Shown here piece after piece: positions 12,058-23,542 of a stretch of DNA of 64,000 bases (positions within the stretch are counted from its first letter, which is position 1; every line of letters begins with the position of its first letter). The stretch covers positions 22,244,684 through 22,308,683 of the forward strand of contig OY783198.1 in the NCBI GenBank assembly GCA_963678675.1, in the 5' to 3' direction. Source of the DNA: Xiphydria camelus. Its lineage: Eukaryota; Arthropoda; Insecta; Hymenoptera; Xiphydriidae. The position numbers and the translations under genes were made by a program. The notes below the pieces were generated by a model that did not search any database, was not told the DNA's origin, and saw nothing but the letters and a program-made list of their open reading frames with translations.

Positions 12058-14158
12058 CACGCAACTGGTATACCAGGCGCTGTAAACGCAGTTCTAGGCA
12101 AAAATAAGCAAGATACATGGAGAGACTCACCCATCTCAGCGTACAGTTGCTCGGATGATCTGATCATCTGCAAAAAAGAACGAAACCCGTTAAGGGAGAC
12201 TCAATTGGCTCGCGATACAGCCACGTTATCCACACGTAGTACAATATATAACTACACGTACACGGTACATTGATCCGATCAACGTTTACACCTCTTCGAG
12301 GTTAACAACGAGCTCTGGCAATCGCGACCCTCCGCCGATAGCCGCGCGACTGATGGGCGAAAGAAACGCGGAAAGGGGAAGAGCCGAAGGCGATGAATAA
12401 ATATAATAAAACACAGGGACAACGCGTGGGGGTGGGCGGGGGCGGATATTTTACGAGGAAACTTCTATCGCGCGCCGTATCCAACGAGCGCGGCGCGTCG
12501 CTATCGTGAGAAAGCGCCACGATGCGTTTATCTTTATCGCCGGGTCCCGTAAGTGATATTTCATCGCGATACCTACTACCCTTCGAGGACGCCGCTCATC
12601 GCGCGGAACCGCGTAGGTATAACTGCCGGGACCACATCTGAGGGCGATAATGTCCGATCGGCTCGAAGTGCGATTGGTGCGGAATAAGGGGCTCGAAAGT
12701 GGTTTTTTTTCGCATGCGGAACATTCTTTCGAATATTCTCTCTCCGGTTTGATAAGATAGGGGGAGATTGTCGTGTTCACGGAACTGTTCATTTCGATCA
12801 CGATCGGGATACGGTAGGAGAGATCGAGGGACCAAACGTGGGGGTCGCTGTCTGCTACAATTTATTTCATCATCAGCGGTGAAGTTTTGCATTTCGAATG
12901 AAGTCTCGTGATAATCCTGTAACGCGTAAGGATGAATTGCTCGAGAAATCTTCGCATCAAAATGAACGATCGAACGATCAATCATTCATCCCCTCGAAAA
13001 ATATGCGACTCTTCTTCGACCTATATTTTTCTACAATCTAGCCAACCGTAGACACGAGAAAGGATCCCAACTGGTTTTTCATTTAATCGATACAGATGCG
13101 ACGTTCTTGTCGAGCAATAAAAAACATCGTTTTTTTTTAATGACAACGCAAAGATACACGATCATTCATGGGATACATAGATACGAGTATTATATAATAT
13201 TGTATGTACGAGTAGATGATAAATCGACCCTTGATTCGAGGAACGAGAAACGACATTAAAACGCGAATCTGATCTAATGTAAATTACAGATTAAATTGAA
13301 TTACAACATCCCCTCCAATTGAAGACTTTTAATCGAATTTACTCCGGTACCCTTCGTGTAATGAAATTCTTATTAAAGATGAGTTGAAAAATTTCCCCGC
13401 GAGCGGAATCCGCGTAGCCGTACGGCCGTGAAGGTCGTGCGAAACATCAAAACGAAGGAAATCCTTACGAAATGAGTCGCTCGTCGTTAAATCGCGACGT
13501 TTTTTGAAGCGCGTACGCGAGCCAGAAGGGGCGCCCCTCCCTTTCTTCGACAATGCGAACGAGGAGCGAGGATACCTGCCTCACGTAAAAGAGGAATACA
13601 CCGTCACACCACGTAGCGCTCGGGGTCTAACTTTTACGAGGCACTCGGCATACCGGTACGATCACTCCGACTCGCGCGCAGCGGCGAGGGAAGCGCGATG
13701 CGTCGGAACCATGAATAAAAGGATTTACCATCCGCGCGGACTCGCACCGCGGCTCGTTCGCCGGCGCACATAAGCGCACGCCAGATTCATTACGGAAGCT
13801 ACCCGCGGCGCAACGCGATGCGCTCGCCACCCCCAAACTCTCGGGGTGAGGATGGAACGTCGCGCGCGAACCCAGACGTGCTCCGTTTCGCATAGCTATG
13901 CACCTACGTAATTCCGAGCGTGTGCGCTCCAACGACGTTCGGTGAACGCGTTCCGCAGCGGAAGAGCGCGCGCGCGCGCGGTCCGGGAGGGTGATAATTA
14001 TTATGAATGAAATCCACGAGGCGCGCATTGCGATACGCGGTAATATCGGAGCGGTCGCGCTCGGCCGCGCATTATGACGACAATTAAAAATATCGACGGT
14101 GTCGTAAACGACATTGGTGCTTAGCACGGAAGAAAGTGTCGTCGGGCTACGTTCACTC
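12058..14158. other. Intergenic DNA upstream of the histidine-rich gene
   Basis: Mixed AT-rich and CpG-rich DNA with a CG run near 13968-13981. No exon or RNA gene is recognised. The last few hundred bases presumably include upstream control sequence for the gene starting at about 14190, but I cannot point to specific factor sites. Confidence 0.4.
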
Positions 14159-14168
14159 TATATAAAAG
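14159..14168 (+). promoter_or_regulatory. TATA box of the histidine-rich protein gene
   Basis: The sequence TATATAAAAG lies about 70 bp before the start codon at 14230. A transcription start about 30 bp downstream would fall near 14189-14195, where TCATCCAGTC gives a loose arthropod initiator. The short leader and the match to the first exon support this as the core promoter. Confidence 0.7.
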
Positions 14169-14229
14169 TAAGTCCTCCCTCCGATTCGTCATCCAGTCGT
14201 TCTCGACCTGCCACGGAAATAACGGCACC

Positions 14230-14241
14230 ATGGATAACTGG
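14230..14241 (+). CDS. Histidine-rich protein, coding exon 1 (four codons)
   Basis: ATG-GAT-AAC-TGG follows a good initiation context (GGCACCATGG) and is directly followed by a consensus donor, GTGAGT. It ends in phase 0, which joins exactly to the phase-0 exon at 15675 and completes a signal peptide. The TATA box 71 bp upstream supports it as the first exon. Confidence 0.82.
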
Positions 14242-17200
14242 GTGAGTTTTCCCGTGCATCTGCGTCGCGTATACGACGAACCGGGCGAGCCGTCTCTTTT
14301 TCGGGGGAGTTCGCGAGTAGTCGACTGTGGTAGGGAGTCTTCTTCTCGAGGGAGAGGAGGCTTTTATCGAGGATTCTGTGTACGTTTCAAAAAATGGGAA
14401 AATTTTGCGCGCCTCGCCGAAAAGTCGCGACGCTCTGAATTGAGTTTATTTTCGTGCATTGTGTCGTAGTACGGTTTTGAGTATGTTTTCAAAGGGAGGG
14501 AGACGTGTGAGTACCTTGGAATAATAAACGACAGACATTTTTTAATTCTGTACAAGCATGGTTTTCCTTGTATCGAGATTCCGCTATGAACGTCAAATAT
14601 TATCAATCGATTACTGGTGAATTTCGGGTAGATCCAAATCTTCGTACGCGAGTTAAAACTGCATCTTTTTTTTTTTCGATCGTGATTTACGCGGAATTTA
14701 AACTAAAACTGAATTTTGTCGAAATTGTAAAAATATCGTACATCGCACACACACACACACACAGATCCTCTCATATTAATTCCGCTTAAACGTGCTCGAA
14801 GTTACTAATAGAGTCTGACGCGGTGCGAAGTTGTACAAACACGAAGAGAGAAGGAGAGGGAGAGCGCTCAGTCGAGCGTAAGGGATCTTCGTACAAATTG
14901 CTCTTGTCGCTGATTAAATTCTGAGTTATTAAGCGCGAGCATTTGCATTTTAAGAAGAATGTATCAGAGAGGGCGCACCAGTTTCCGGACACGCGCCACC
15001 CCACGCGCTCGTTCCGCTACGGCTGCAGCCGCGTCTGGAATGTGCATCTCCAACGCACGGAGAGAGAATTGGATGTGGCAAAGAACACGGGGGAGACGAG
15101 AGGAGAGCGGGAGAGTCCCTCGTCGCGGACGCGAGGAGCTCTTCCGGTTTTGCCTATCTTCCGCGGCCCTTCCTCCACCTCCCTGCTTTGCTCTCGCCGC
15201 GCGCGTTTCTCTTCTTCGGAAGGTCCCGCACGGATTTTGAACTCGAGCGACGATCTATTCGATTGGTTTTTTGCGACGATTGAATTGAAAGGTGGAAAAT
15301 CGAGCGCGGCCCGCGACGAGCTGACGTTGGCAGCTGACCGCGCGATTTCCCCGCAAAACGCCATTCGATTTCGAATCTCATTAACCACGCGTTTGCACAC
15401 TCCCGTACCGCTTTCTCCCCTCTCCGCTCCTCGCTTCTCTTCCATCATTCCCGTACGAATGCCAAAAGCCCCGAGCCAGCCACTCCGCTGCAGAATCCGC
15501 AAGAACTCGCGCAGCCGACGTCGCGATAAAAGCGACCGGCCGACGATTTACCGGATATTATCGTTCTTCCGCTCGAATGACGCGGGAGGGGTCTACTCGT
15601 ATAAAGTCCCGTCGGGTTCGTCGACGTAGCGCCAAGCGCGTGGAATCTTCACGTCGCTCCTCGTCGTGTTTCAGGCGTGGCTTTTGGTCCTCGGGCTGCT
15701 GGCGACTTCGGCGGCCGGCCAGGATCCGAGAACGAGGAATCAGAAGCCGCTGCTGCAATCGATTCAGCTCCCGGTCGGTCCGCAACCGGCGCTGACCGGT
15801 CCCAGACAGGAACGCGGTCCCAGACAGTTGCAGCAACCGCAGCCGTTCGGAGCGCAGCTACAAGGGCTGCCGACTCTCGCCGTATCAGCCTCGGCTCCGG
15901 TCGCTGCGGGAAAAATCCCGCAGAAGAGACAGCTCATCGACTTGGGAAATTTCGGAATTCAAAACTTGCGACTTCCTCTGCCGGCCACGTCGCTAACCGC
16001 GCCCCTGGAGTTGGGCTTGGGTGGCTCGAGCTTGAGCACGAATATCGTGCCAGGATTGACGGAGGCGGCCGCTCAGCAGCCGCTCCAGCTGAACACCGAA
16101 TTAGGGGGTGAACCGGCTGCCAGTCATAATATCAAAGTGGTTCAGGGTCCCACCTTCGCTGTGCCCGGAGCGCAAAAGAAGAGCGTGGTGATAGACAGCG
16201 AAGGCGAGAGCTCGTATCATCACAGCAGCAGTCACGGACATCATCACGGGCATCACCATGGGCATCATCACGGGCATAATCATGGACACAACCACGGTCA
16301 TGACCATGGGCACACCCACCACGAGAAGCACGACCACCACGAGAAGCATAAGCACGACGAAGGCCATCACCATAGCCACGGTCATGACCACAAGCACGGT
16401 CACGATCACAAAGAGGATCACAAGCATCACGAAGACCACAAGCACGGTCACGGTCACGATCACAAGCACGGCCACGATCATAAAGAGGATCACAAGCACA
16501 GCGAAGATCACAAGCACGCCCACGGGCACGACCACAAACACGGTCACGATCACAAGCACGATCACCACCACGGCCACGAGCATAAGCACCACGGCGAGCA
16601 TAAGCACGAGCATGGTCACGAGCACCACTCGCAGCACGAGCATCACGAGGAGCATAAGCATCACGGCGAACATCACCACCACCACAAGCACGAGCATCAC
16701 AACGAGCATCACCACCATCATGATCACCATCATATCAACGAGCATCACCATCACCACACCCACAAGGAAACCGAAACCCACCACCACCATCACGGTCACG
16801 ATCACAAGGAGGACCACAAGCACGAGCACAAGGAAGAGCACGCCCATCAACACGGTCACGAGCACGCCCACGGTCACAACGAAGAGCATCAGCACAATCA
16901 CCACGAGGACCACCATCACAAGCACGGCCACGACCACAAGCACGGCCACGATCACCACGAGGATCACAAGCATCACGAGGAGCACGGCCACAAGCACGGT
17001 CACGACCATCATCACGGCCACGAGGAACAGCATAACCACGGTCACCAGGAAGATCACAAGCATGACCATCACGAAGACCATCACCACAAGCACGGTCATG
17101 AGCACAAGCACGACCACAAGGAAGAGCACTCTCACGGTCACGAGGAGAAACACGCTCACTCCCACCACGAGGATCACAAACATGAGCATCACGAGGACCA

Positions 17201-17663
17201 CAAGCACGGTCACGATCACCACGAGGCCCACAAACACGGCCACGATCACAAGCACGCTCACGAGCATAACGAGGATCACAAGCATAGCGAAGAACATCAA
17301 CACAAGCATGGCCACGATCACAAGCACGGTCACGATCATCACGAGGACCACAAGCACCACGAGGACCATCACCATAAGCATGGCCACGATCATCATCACG
17401 CCCATCACTCCGCCCACAAACATTCTGCCTCTCACTCGGCTCATCACGGCCATTCCCACGGTCATCACGGTCACCATGGCCATCATCACGGCCATGGTCA
17501 TCATCATAGCCGCATCGGCCATGACTTTGGCGAGTCGAAGAACTACGAGGAGTACGTGTTCCCTGGTGAGAAGGCCTCTGACAAGTCCGAAAAAGTTGTG
17601 GCCGTCTCCGAGGAGCCCCAAGAATCTTCCATTGTCCCCGGTGCGATTGCCATACAAATATAA
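14230..17663 (+). CDS. Secreted histidine-rich protein, two coding exons
   Basis: Joined exons 14230-14241 and 15675-17663 encode about 666 residues. Residues 1-19 form a signal peptide (MDNWAWLLVLGLLATSAAG), with the mature chain starting at Gln20. Residues 20 to about 185 are Gln/Pro/Leu-rich with a dibasic Lys-Arg near 88-89. Residues of about 186-615 are almost entirely His with Gly, Asp, Glu and Lys, in HGHDHKHGHDHK, EDHKHHED and HHHGH units. The last 51 residues are acidic and His-poor. Such chains bind zinc, copper or nickel in other His-rich proteins, so an extracellular or haemolymph metal-binding role is likely but unproven. It resembles insect proteins called histidine-rich glycoprotein-like by composition only. 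The start rests on the splice junction: the large frame itself has no ATG upstream of the signal peptide. Confidence 0.88.
14242..15674 (+). other. Intron of the histidine-rich gene
   Basis: A GT-AG intron of 1433 bp. The donor is GTGAGT; the acceptor is a pyrimidine-rich stretch ending GTTTCAG. It contains an (AC)n run at 14745-14763. A 228-codon open frame (14943-15629) within it shows no domain and is taken as chance. Confidence 0.8.
15675..17663 (+). CDS. Histidine-rich protein, coding exon 2
   Basis: Starts GCG-TGG-CTT after a clear TTTCAG acceptor and runs 662 codons to TAA. It carries the hydrophobic part of the signal peptide, the Gln/Pro-rich spacer, the roughly 430-residue His tract and the acidic tail. 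Because CAC/CAT, GGT, GAC and AAG codons dominate, a Thr-rich frame (+) and a Val/Met-rich frame (-) also stay open across it. These are shadows. Confidence 0.92.
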   Translation, partial: AWLLVLGLLATSAAGQDPRTRNQKPLLQSIQLPVGPQPALTGPRQERGPRQLQQPQPFGAQLQGLPTLAVSASAPVAAGKIPQKRQLIDLGNFGIQNLRLPLPATSLTAPLELGLGGSSLSTNIVPGLTEAAAQQPLQLNTELGGEPAASHNIKVVQGPTFAVPGAQKKSVVIDSEGESSYHHSSSHGHHHGHHHGHHHGHNHGHNHGHDHGHTHHEKHDHHEKHKHDEGHHHSHGHDHKHGHDHKEDHKHHEDHKHGHGHDHKHGHDHKEDHKHSEDHKHAHGHDHKHGHDHKHDHHHGHEHKHHGEHKHEHGHEHHSQHEHHEEHKHHGEHHHHHKHEHHNEHHHHHDHHHINEHHHHHTHKETETHHHHHGHDHKEDHKHEHKEEHAHQHGHEHAHGHNEEHQHNHHEDHHHKHGHDHKHGHDHHEDHKHHEEHGHKHGHDHHHGHEEQHNHGHQEDHKHDHHEDHHHKHGHEHKHDHKEEHSHGHEEKHAHSHHEDHKHEHHEDHKHGHDHHEAHKHGHDHKHAHEHNEDHKHSEEHQHKHGHDHKHGHDHHEDHKHHEDHHHKHGHDHHHAHHSAHKHSASHSAHHGHSHGHHGHHGHHHGHGHHHSRIGHDFGESKNYEEYVFPGEKASDKSEKVVAVSEEPQESSIVPGAIAIQI

Positions 17664-18085
17664 GTGCTTAGATACGACTGGACGGAAAAACTACCCGTTC
17701 TTTTCGCTTCTCGAGAGGCACCCAAATAGCTCCATACGTTGTACGCGGTTGCGATCAGTGTAACATTAATAGCACATCCGTTGTACCGTTCGTCATAGAT
17801 AAGTACTCGCTCGAATAGTACTTCGACTCGCCACCGTACTTCGATCTGCCGTTACCGTTCTATGGTTCGAAACTTCGAGCAATTTCGAGACCCCGATAAC
17901 CATCGAACTTTCCGCAGTTTCAGAGTTATGTTAACAGTCGCAGGATCAAGGTATACGAATCCTGCGTCAGATAATTTGCGCACTGTAGAAACGACGCTGG
18001 AGCCTCTTTATATTGTTATCGTTTTAATCGCGTATTTCGTGTTATAAGCGCACTTTGTTGTTACGCTCTGTTGATGTTTTGCAGA

Positions 18086-18091
18086 AATAAA
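18086..18091 (+). terminator. Poly(A) signal of the histidine-rich gene
   Basis: AATAAA lies 422 bp after the stop codon, within AGAAATAAAGTTTTATCG. It gives a 3' UTR of roughly 440 bp, with cleavage expected near 18105-18115. No earlier AATAAA is seen after the stop. Confidence 0.7.
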
Positions 18092-18298
18092 GTTTTATCG
18101 CTTTTATGCCCCGAGTTAATTCTCACCTTCCGTCGCAGCGGAAGTTAACGCGTTAATAAAATACGGAAAACTTCGAAACGAGAGTATGAAATAGGCAAAA
18201 TGACTGAAAAATTAACGAAAATAAAACGAACTTGAAAAAGTTAGAGGAGAGACAGTGGAATAAAATAGAAACAAAACGAAGGGAGAGAGAGAGAAAGA

Positions 18299-18480
18299 GA
18301 AGAAGAAGAAGAAGAAGAAGAAGAAGCTTTATTATGGCACTAGGGCGGGCCCTCTAAGTGCCTGCACAGAAAGATACAGTAGAAACAGTAAAATTAACAT
18401 AAACAATTGAAATAACGCAATAACAAAAATGAAGCAATAAACTTAAGAATAGTAAGCGCAGTGAAAGAAGTAAAGATAAT
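18299..18480 (-). repeat. (GAA)n tract plus AT-rich segment; probable retroposon 3' end in reverse
   Basis: GAA repeats (18299-18327) abut CTTTATTATGGCACTAGG. On the minus strand this reads CCATAATAAAG followed by a CTT tract, the arrangement also found at 1970-2003. The flanking AT-rich run has AATTAACATAAAC and GTAAAATTAAC words. No reverse transcriptase frame is visible. A nearby (GA)n at about 18488-18502 adds to the purine bias. Confidence 0.4.
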
Positions 18481-20425
18481 GGGAAAGAGAGAGAGAGAGA
18501 GAAGGAAAAATGGAAATCGAAGACGGAAGTCCTCGGTAGCCTCGACACCATCGCAATTCCAGACTAAAAGAAGATCGATAGAAGGCCGGACCTCCGTTGA
18601 CGTCCAACTTCATCGATGTCAACGGGTGACCTCGCGGGGTAATCGTAAACATATTAGCAGTACACGGTACACCGTTCGTTAGCGGCACAACACGTAAGTA
18701 ACTAATAAAATTATCCCGAGGAACTTCAGGGTAAAGTTTCCGTGGAGCTGGTAGCATCTAAACTGCCCCAATGAACTACCTCGCCTTGTTCTCCCCTTGC
18801 ACTCACCTCCACGCTCATATACCTGGTACTTCACGACGTAGTAAACCTCAAAGTAATTTCCTCGCGCAAATTATTCTTCCCCGTTACCTGACGACGCGAC
18901 CTTACCGCCTTGAATTTCGCCCCTTTCCCCCGCTCGGACGGAGTGGCGCAAAAGGGGTCGAGATCGGAAGCGGTTATTTCAACCCCGCTCGCCATCTTTC
19001 GATTTAAATTCGACTCGGGTTTATCGGCATGCATTGGCCTGGCCCTCGGCAAAGTGTAGCACGAACGCTCCGCGCAGCGGTTTTCCTTTTCTCGGTGGTT
19101 AGGCGGGAGATAAGGGAGAAGCGAAGTGGACGGTGGGAGGAGGGCTGCTAGCGCGAAAGTAGGATGAGCTGCGAAGGAGCAGGAGAGAGAGAGAGAGAGA
19201 GCCGAAGAGAGATGAAGAACTCGCCTCGTGTGCGAAGCTTGAAAGTCGAGCCAGTTAAGTACGCGGGGCTGCACTCGGTGTACGGAGCGGGGCTGAAATT
19301 ACTGGTTTTACGGAGTGGTTCGACGAAAACCAGAATTAGTTTTAGCCGCGGCGCGATTGACGACTATATACTTGCGCGGAAACGAGTGTCGAGCCTAGCG
19401 CGGTGTGTTGAGACGTTGCAACGAGAATTGCACCATCGGCGGAACGGTATGTTGTAAGGTAGTTGGAAGTGGGGGACCGGGGCGTAATAAGGGATGGACA
19501 GTGATCGTTCTTCTCATTCTCGCCCTTAGTTAAATTCACTACTCTCATAGAAACACCGAGATATCAGTGATTTTTCGTGAAAAAAAAAATAATAACTGTT
19601 TAACGCATCAAAAAAAATAGTTGATACCTTAGATTTCCCTCGCAATTCCCTCGCAGATCTTTCAAAATTCCCCGCTCACTGTATGGACATCACGTAAAAC
19701 GAGAACCTTCCAAGAACGAGCAGCGGCGATACTCGGAGAGGCGCTAAAGGGGCAGCTGCTAATTATTCTTTCTCGCTCACCGGGGATCTATAACTCTGCG
19801 CGGCTCTTTCGCCACTGGTGCGCGTCGATACTTTGAGCGTGCCGCTTCAAAGAGCAGCTCTCGAGGAGGATGGGAGGGTTTCCGTACGGAGCGCGAAAGA
19901 AGAGAGGATATAAAAGACAGGGGCCTTCGCTATATTCCACTCCCGGAGATCCTTCCCCCCACCACCCCGAACTCGATGTCAAAAGTGCCTCGGAGAGCGC
20001 GCGAACCCGCGATGTATATACGTAGGTATCCACCCGCCAACTTGATACGCGACGACGGCGACGGCGAAAAGGTCCGTATAGCGCCGCTGCCACCATCACC
20101 GCGTGCTCGGAAAGTTAGAATTGCAAAATTAATTTGATCTAAAGTTCGCGAAGCGCGGGGAGAGCCGATGTCGGACGGGTGTGCCTGGGAGAGCCGGTGA
20201 AGTTGCGTCGCCCTTTTTTTCCTCCTCTGCTAGCAGTTCATAAATAATTCAGGCTGCAAATACTTTAATTACGGTGGACCGCGCCGCCTCGACGGCCGAC
20301 GGAGCCGAACTGTGCGGTTAGTTTGTTGGTCATTTGCACGTCGCGCTTGTAAACACGACTGAAGAGAGAGCCAGCCAGAGGGTGTACGGCTCGACGTCCG
20401 TCGCCTTTCCCGTTTCTCGCGATGT
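18481..20425. other. Unassigned intergenic DNA
   Basis: CpG-rich sequence with a (GA)n run at about 19183-19202 and a TATAAAAG word at 19909-19916. No following exon could be tied to that word. Confidence 0.4.
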
Positions 20426-20547
20426 GCCGGCAGCGGGCAGTAGGTACACGGTCAGTTGTGTGTCGACCGCCGCGCTTAGCTGCACTGTTCGCGGTAAGGC
20501 GGCGGCGGCGGCGGACGTATGACGGACCGTACCTACTGGCTGTCAGC
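20426..20547. repeat. GC-rich hairpin element, copy 1
   Basis: The left arm carries GCAGTAGGTACACGGTC. The right arm, reversed, carries GCCAGTAGGTACGGTCCGTC and then ATACGTCCGCC. The outer parts also pair (GCCGGCAGC against GCTGACAGC). A GCG triplet run sits at the centre. Related hairpins occur at 39674-39773 and 55839-55951, both in dipeptidase introns. The shared words and self-complementarity suggest a small fold-back element, with a structured RNA as the alternative. Confidence 0.65.
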
Positions 20548-23184
20548 TTGAGCATTGTAGAGACTGAAATTTATTTATCAGCATCGCCTTTGAGCCCGCA
20601 AAATTGTACAGATTTATACAGAAAATAAATTTCTAAATACCTACACTCTCTGAAAGGTAATAGCAAACGAATGGTATAGAGAGGCAGAAAGAGCATGGTG
20701 TGATACACGTAGGCTGCTCTCCGGGAAGGAGAGCGCAAGCATTTTCGAATTTCCATCCCTTTTAATTCTTCCGACGCGACCCTCCCATCACCTCTTACAC
20801 CCTACTCACCGCGAGAGCTTGCGCGGCGCTGCCAAACGGAAAATTTTCGTTATCCGTCACGGTCCCGTCAATCGCGGATGCTGCGAGAAAGATTCCGATT
20901 TCTCGGGAGATGAATGCGCGTACGAAAGAGCGGAGCGGAGAGCTTAAGAGATTTGGAGAACGCCGCGGGTCGGTGGGGGCGGATGAGATATCGAGAGCGG
21001 GAGCGGGGAGGGGGGCAGAGGAGCAATATTTAACAATTAAGGGGTGGGTTCTGGCAACCAGTGGGGTTCACCGGTAAATCTACTCGGGGAACGAGAGAGA
21101 ATGGAGCTCGTGCCGGTGGATGGTGGTAACGGTGGCGGCCACTCGCTGCGAGTACGCGGGGTTCTCGCGCGCACGGGTGTATTATACTTTCCGCTCCTCG
21201 GCGTGTAAGTATCGCGCTGTTTACTCAAAATGTTCGCGCAGTCGGGAGAGTTTTTAGTTCTGGAAAATCTGTGAGATGCTTCTGCGAGATTTTTCTATTT
21301 TTACCCTTCGTAAAAAAAGGCATGTTCTTTTCATAATCGTGACGTGTCTGTCTCTACAAATGAGCAAGAATTTCTGAAATAGACTGAAACCATCGCGAAA
21401 CTGTTTCACTCTTGCTTTCTCCGTGTGTATTACTACTACTATCATTATATACCATAAAAATATTTAAGTTGGAATAAATAAGGACTTTTAGGATAGGTTA
21501 TAATATAAGTAAAATATTGAAATTAAGACTAAGTTTGGAAATGAAACTACGACTAAATAAGACGAAAATCTTCACCATATGTACAATTTTAGTAAACGGC
21601 ACCTGTCGATAAGCCAGGATATGGCTTGACGGGACCAGGAATGTGTGATATGTGTAGTTGGTGGGAAATTAAAAAAAAAATTACTATTATTATACCATCG
21701 CCATATTGCCGTAAATTATAATCCCCACAAACAAAGCACAGGAATTAGCATCAAAGCAAACGTAGGTACCCCGCTCGACAGCACTTATCTCAACACACAT
21801 CTACCTATAAAAAACTCAATAGAGCAATGCGAATAATAAACCCACAGAGTGTCTTCGTAGCGAAAGAATCGAGATCGAAAGTAACACGGCGAACACGCGC
21901 ACTCGCGTTAATCTAAACGGAAGGAAGAAATACCCTCGTTAATCAAATTAACAATAACGCTCACCCTTTTTATAATTCTCAACGTCGCTCACATATCGCG
22001 ACGAGTGCTCCGATCGACTATTCATCTAAATACCTCGGGCAATGCGAGGAATCGGCGCGTGCAACGTTTGAAATTTCACCGTCTACCGGCGGGGAATTAC
22101 CGGCGGCGCTGCGCGGCAGAAAAACGCTGCGATGGAACAACCGGTCAGGTACGCGTCAGCGTTGTTAGACAGGTCGCAAACTCCACGCGCTGCGCGGCCG
22201 TGCGTGCGAAAGTTGCGGCAAAATTGCTATATCCTCGGTTATTCCCTGCCCCGCGGGGTAGTGCGCGTATAACTGACGGGCAACCGATTAGGACGAGGGG
22301 CGGGGAAGGGCATTTCACGGGGGCATTTATCGGTAATCGATCCGGTAGTTGCAGATCGCGCGGAGCGTGCCCTCCAATTTCCTCGCCCCCTTCGCTCCCT
22401 CGCACCGCCTCTCCATTACCTCCGCGATATTCCACGCGGCGAGCACCGCGTGCTCGGCAAGAATTACAGCGCGACCTCCGACGACGTTCCCCCGCATAGA
22501 TTAACCCTTCCTCGAGGATCGCATACCCACTTGGATTCGTGGCAAGGGACGTTTCACGGTTCGCCAAACCCGCGTTTCGCGTCCGTCTGTAATTACTTGA
22601 AACGATCCACGAAAGAGAAATACTTGCGGCACATTAGCGATAATCACAGCTATTATACGGCCGCTAAGTGGTTTCCTCCTTCCCCTCGCGACGTTAACAA
22701 CTTTACCGCGCAAAGACACGTATCTCGTGTCGCGCGGTAATTCGCCCGCGGCACGCCTACTCCCTCCGTCCGGCAGAACCGCGGTTGACCGATCCGCCTC
22801 CCTCGCCCCCGGTGTGTTCCAGGCTCTTTCACCCTCTCCATTGTCTAAAGCTCTCCGTCCTCTTTCACTCGCATCCACAGAGGCGCAGGCTCGTGTACAC
22901 GGACACAACCGTGCGCGATGCTCCTTCGTGTCAAGGGCGGAAGCCTCGTCGCTCCGCGCGTGCCAGGGTCGACGACTGCGAGTCGCGTGTCACGGGGTGA
23001 TTTCTCATCCGGTGCGCCACGACGTCATCGGTAACGACGAACGTCGCGATCTGGCACCGGCGTCAGCGCAACGAGCGACGGTGATCGAAACGGCAACGAC
23101 AGGTACATACATACACCCTCCACCTGCTCCGCACCTGGTCGAAGGCGATGCTCTCTTTTTTCGCTCAACGGGCTTTCGGTACAT
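20548..23184. other. Unassigned intergenic DNA
   Basis: Includes an AT-rich island (about 21430-21720) that could be transposon remains but matches no other copy here. It also contains CpG-rich DNA with chance frames at 22005-23197. No supported gene. Confidence 0.4.
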
Positions 23185-23489
23185 CACGTGCGGCTAAACT
23201 TAGCCGCTGGTTGGAAAACTCGAATCATTGTTACTTCGTTATTTACGAATTTCTGGCCTGCATTGATATGAGGCTTTGTTGTGTAGATCAAAATATAATC
23301 TTCAAAAAATTATTATACAGGGTGCGGCAAAATTATAGACACTATTTGGGATGTCAATAAAAACCAAACCACGCAAAGCAAAGAAAACATTTTTTTATTT
23401 CTGGAAACTACATTTCATGCCATTTTGAAACGTTATATTCGAAAAATTACATGTCTTAAATGACGGCCATAAACTTGCTATTTTCAGTT

Positions 23490-23540
23490 ATCGACATGGC
23501 TTGGAAAGGAGCGCATCGCGATTCCGCAAGAGATGATCCG
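23490..23540 (+). pseudogene. Mariner transposase C-terminal fragment, left piece
   Basis: Read in the frame that continues across the inner insertion, this encodes GKERIAIPQEMIR, a pattern typical of the stretch before the C-terminus in mariner-family transposases. It is cut from the rest at 26852 by the inner element. Removing the insert and one copy of TA keeps the frame open, which independently supports the insertion boundaries. Confidence 0.6.
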
Positions 23541-23542
23541 TA

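Noticed and set aside
14943..15629. A 228-codon frame between the two exons of the His-rich gene
   Set aside because: It lies wholly in the intron, overlaps an antisense frame of 161 codons and has no domain.
16101..17657. A 518-codon Val/Met-rich frame on the minus strand that resembles a multi-pass membrane protein
   Set aside because: It is the exact antisense of the His-rich repeat: CAY and GGN/GAY/AAR codons read as GTG/ATG, CC, TC and CTT in reverse. It has no splice, promoter or domain support.
16258..17763. A 501-codon Thr/Ile-rich frame on the + strand
   Set aside because: It is the +1 shadow of the His tract (ACN/ATC from CAC/CAT context) and runs past the real stop only by chance.
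22005..23197. Several overlapping frames before the nested transposons
   Set aside because: Opposite-strand frames of similar length and Arg-rich translations point to base composition.
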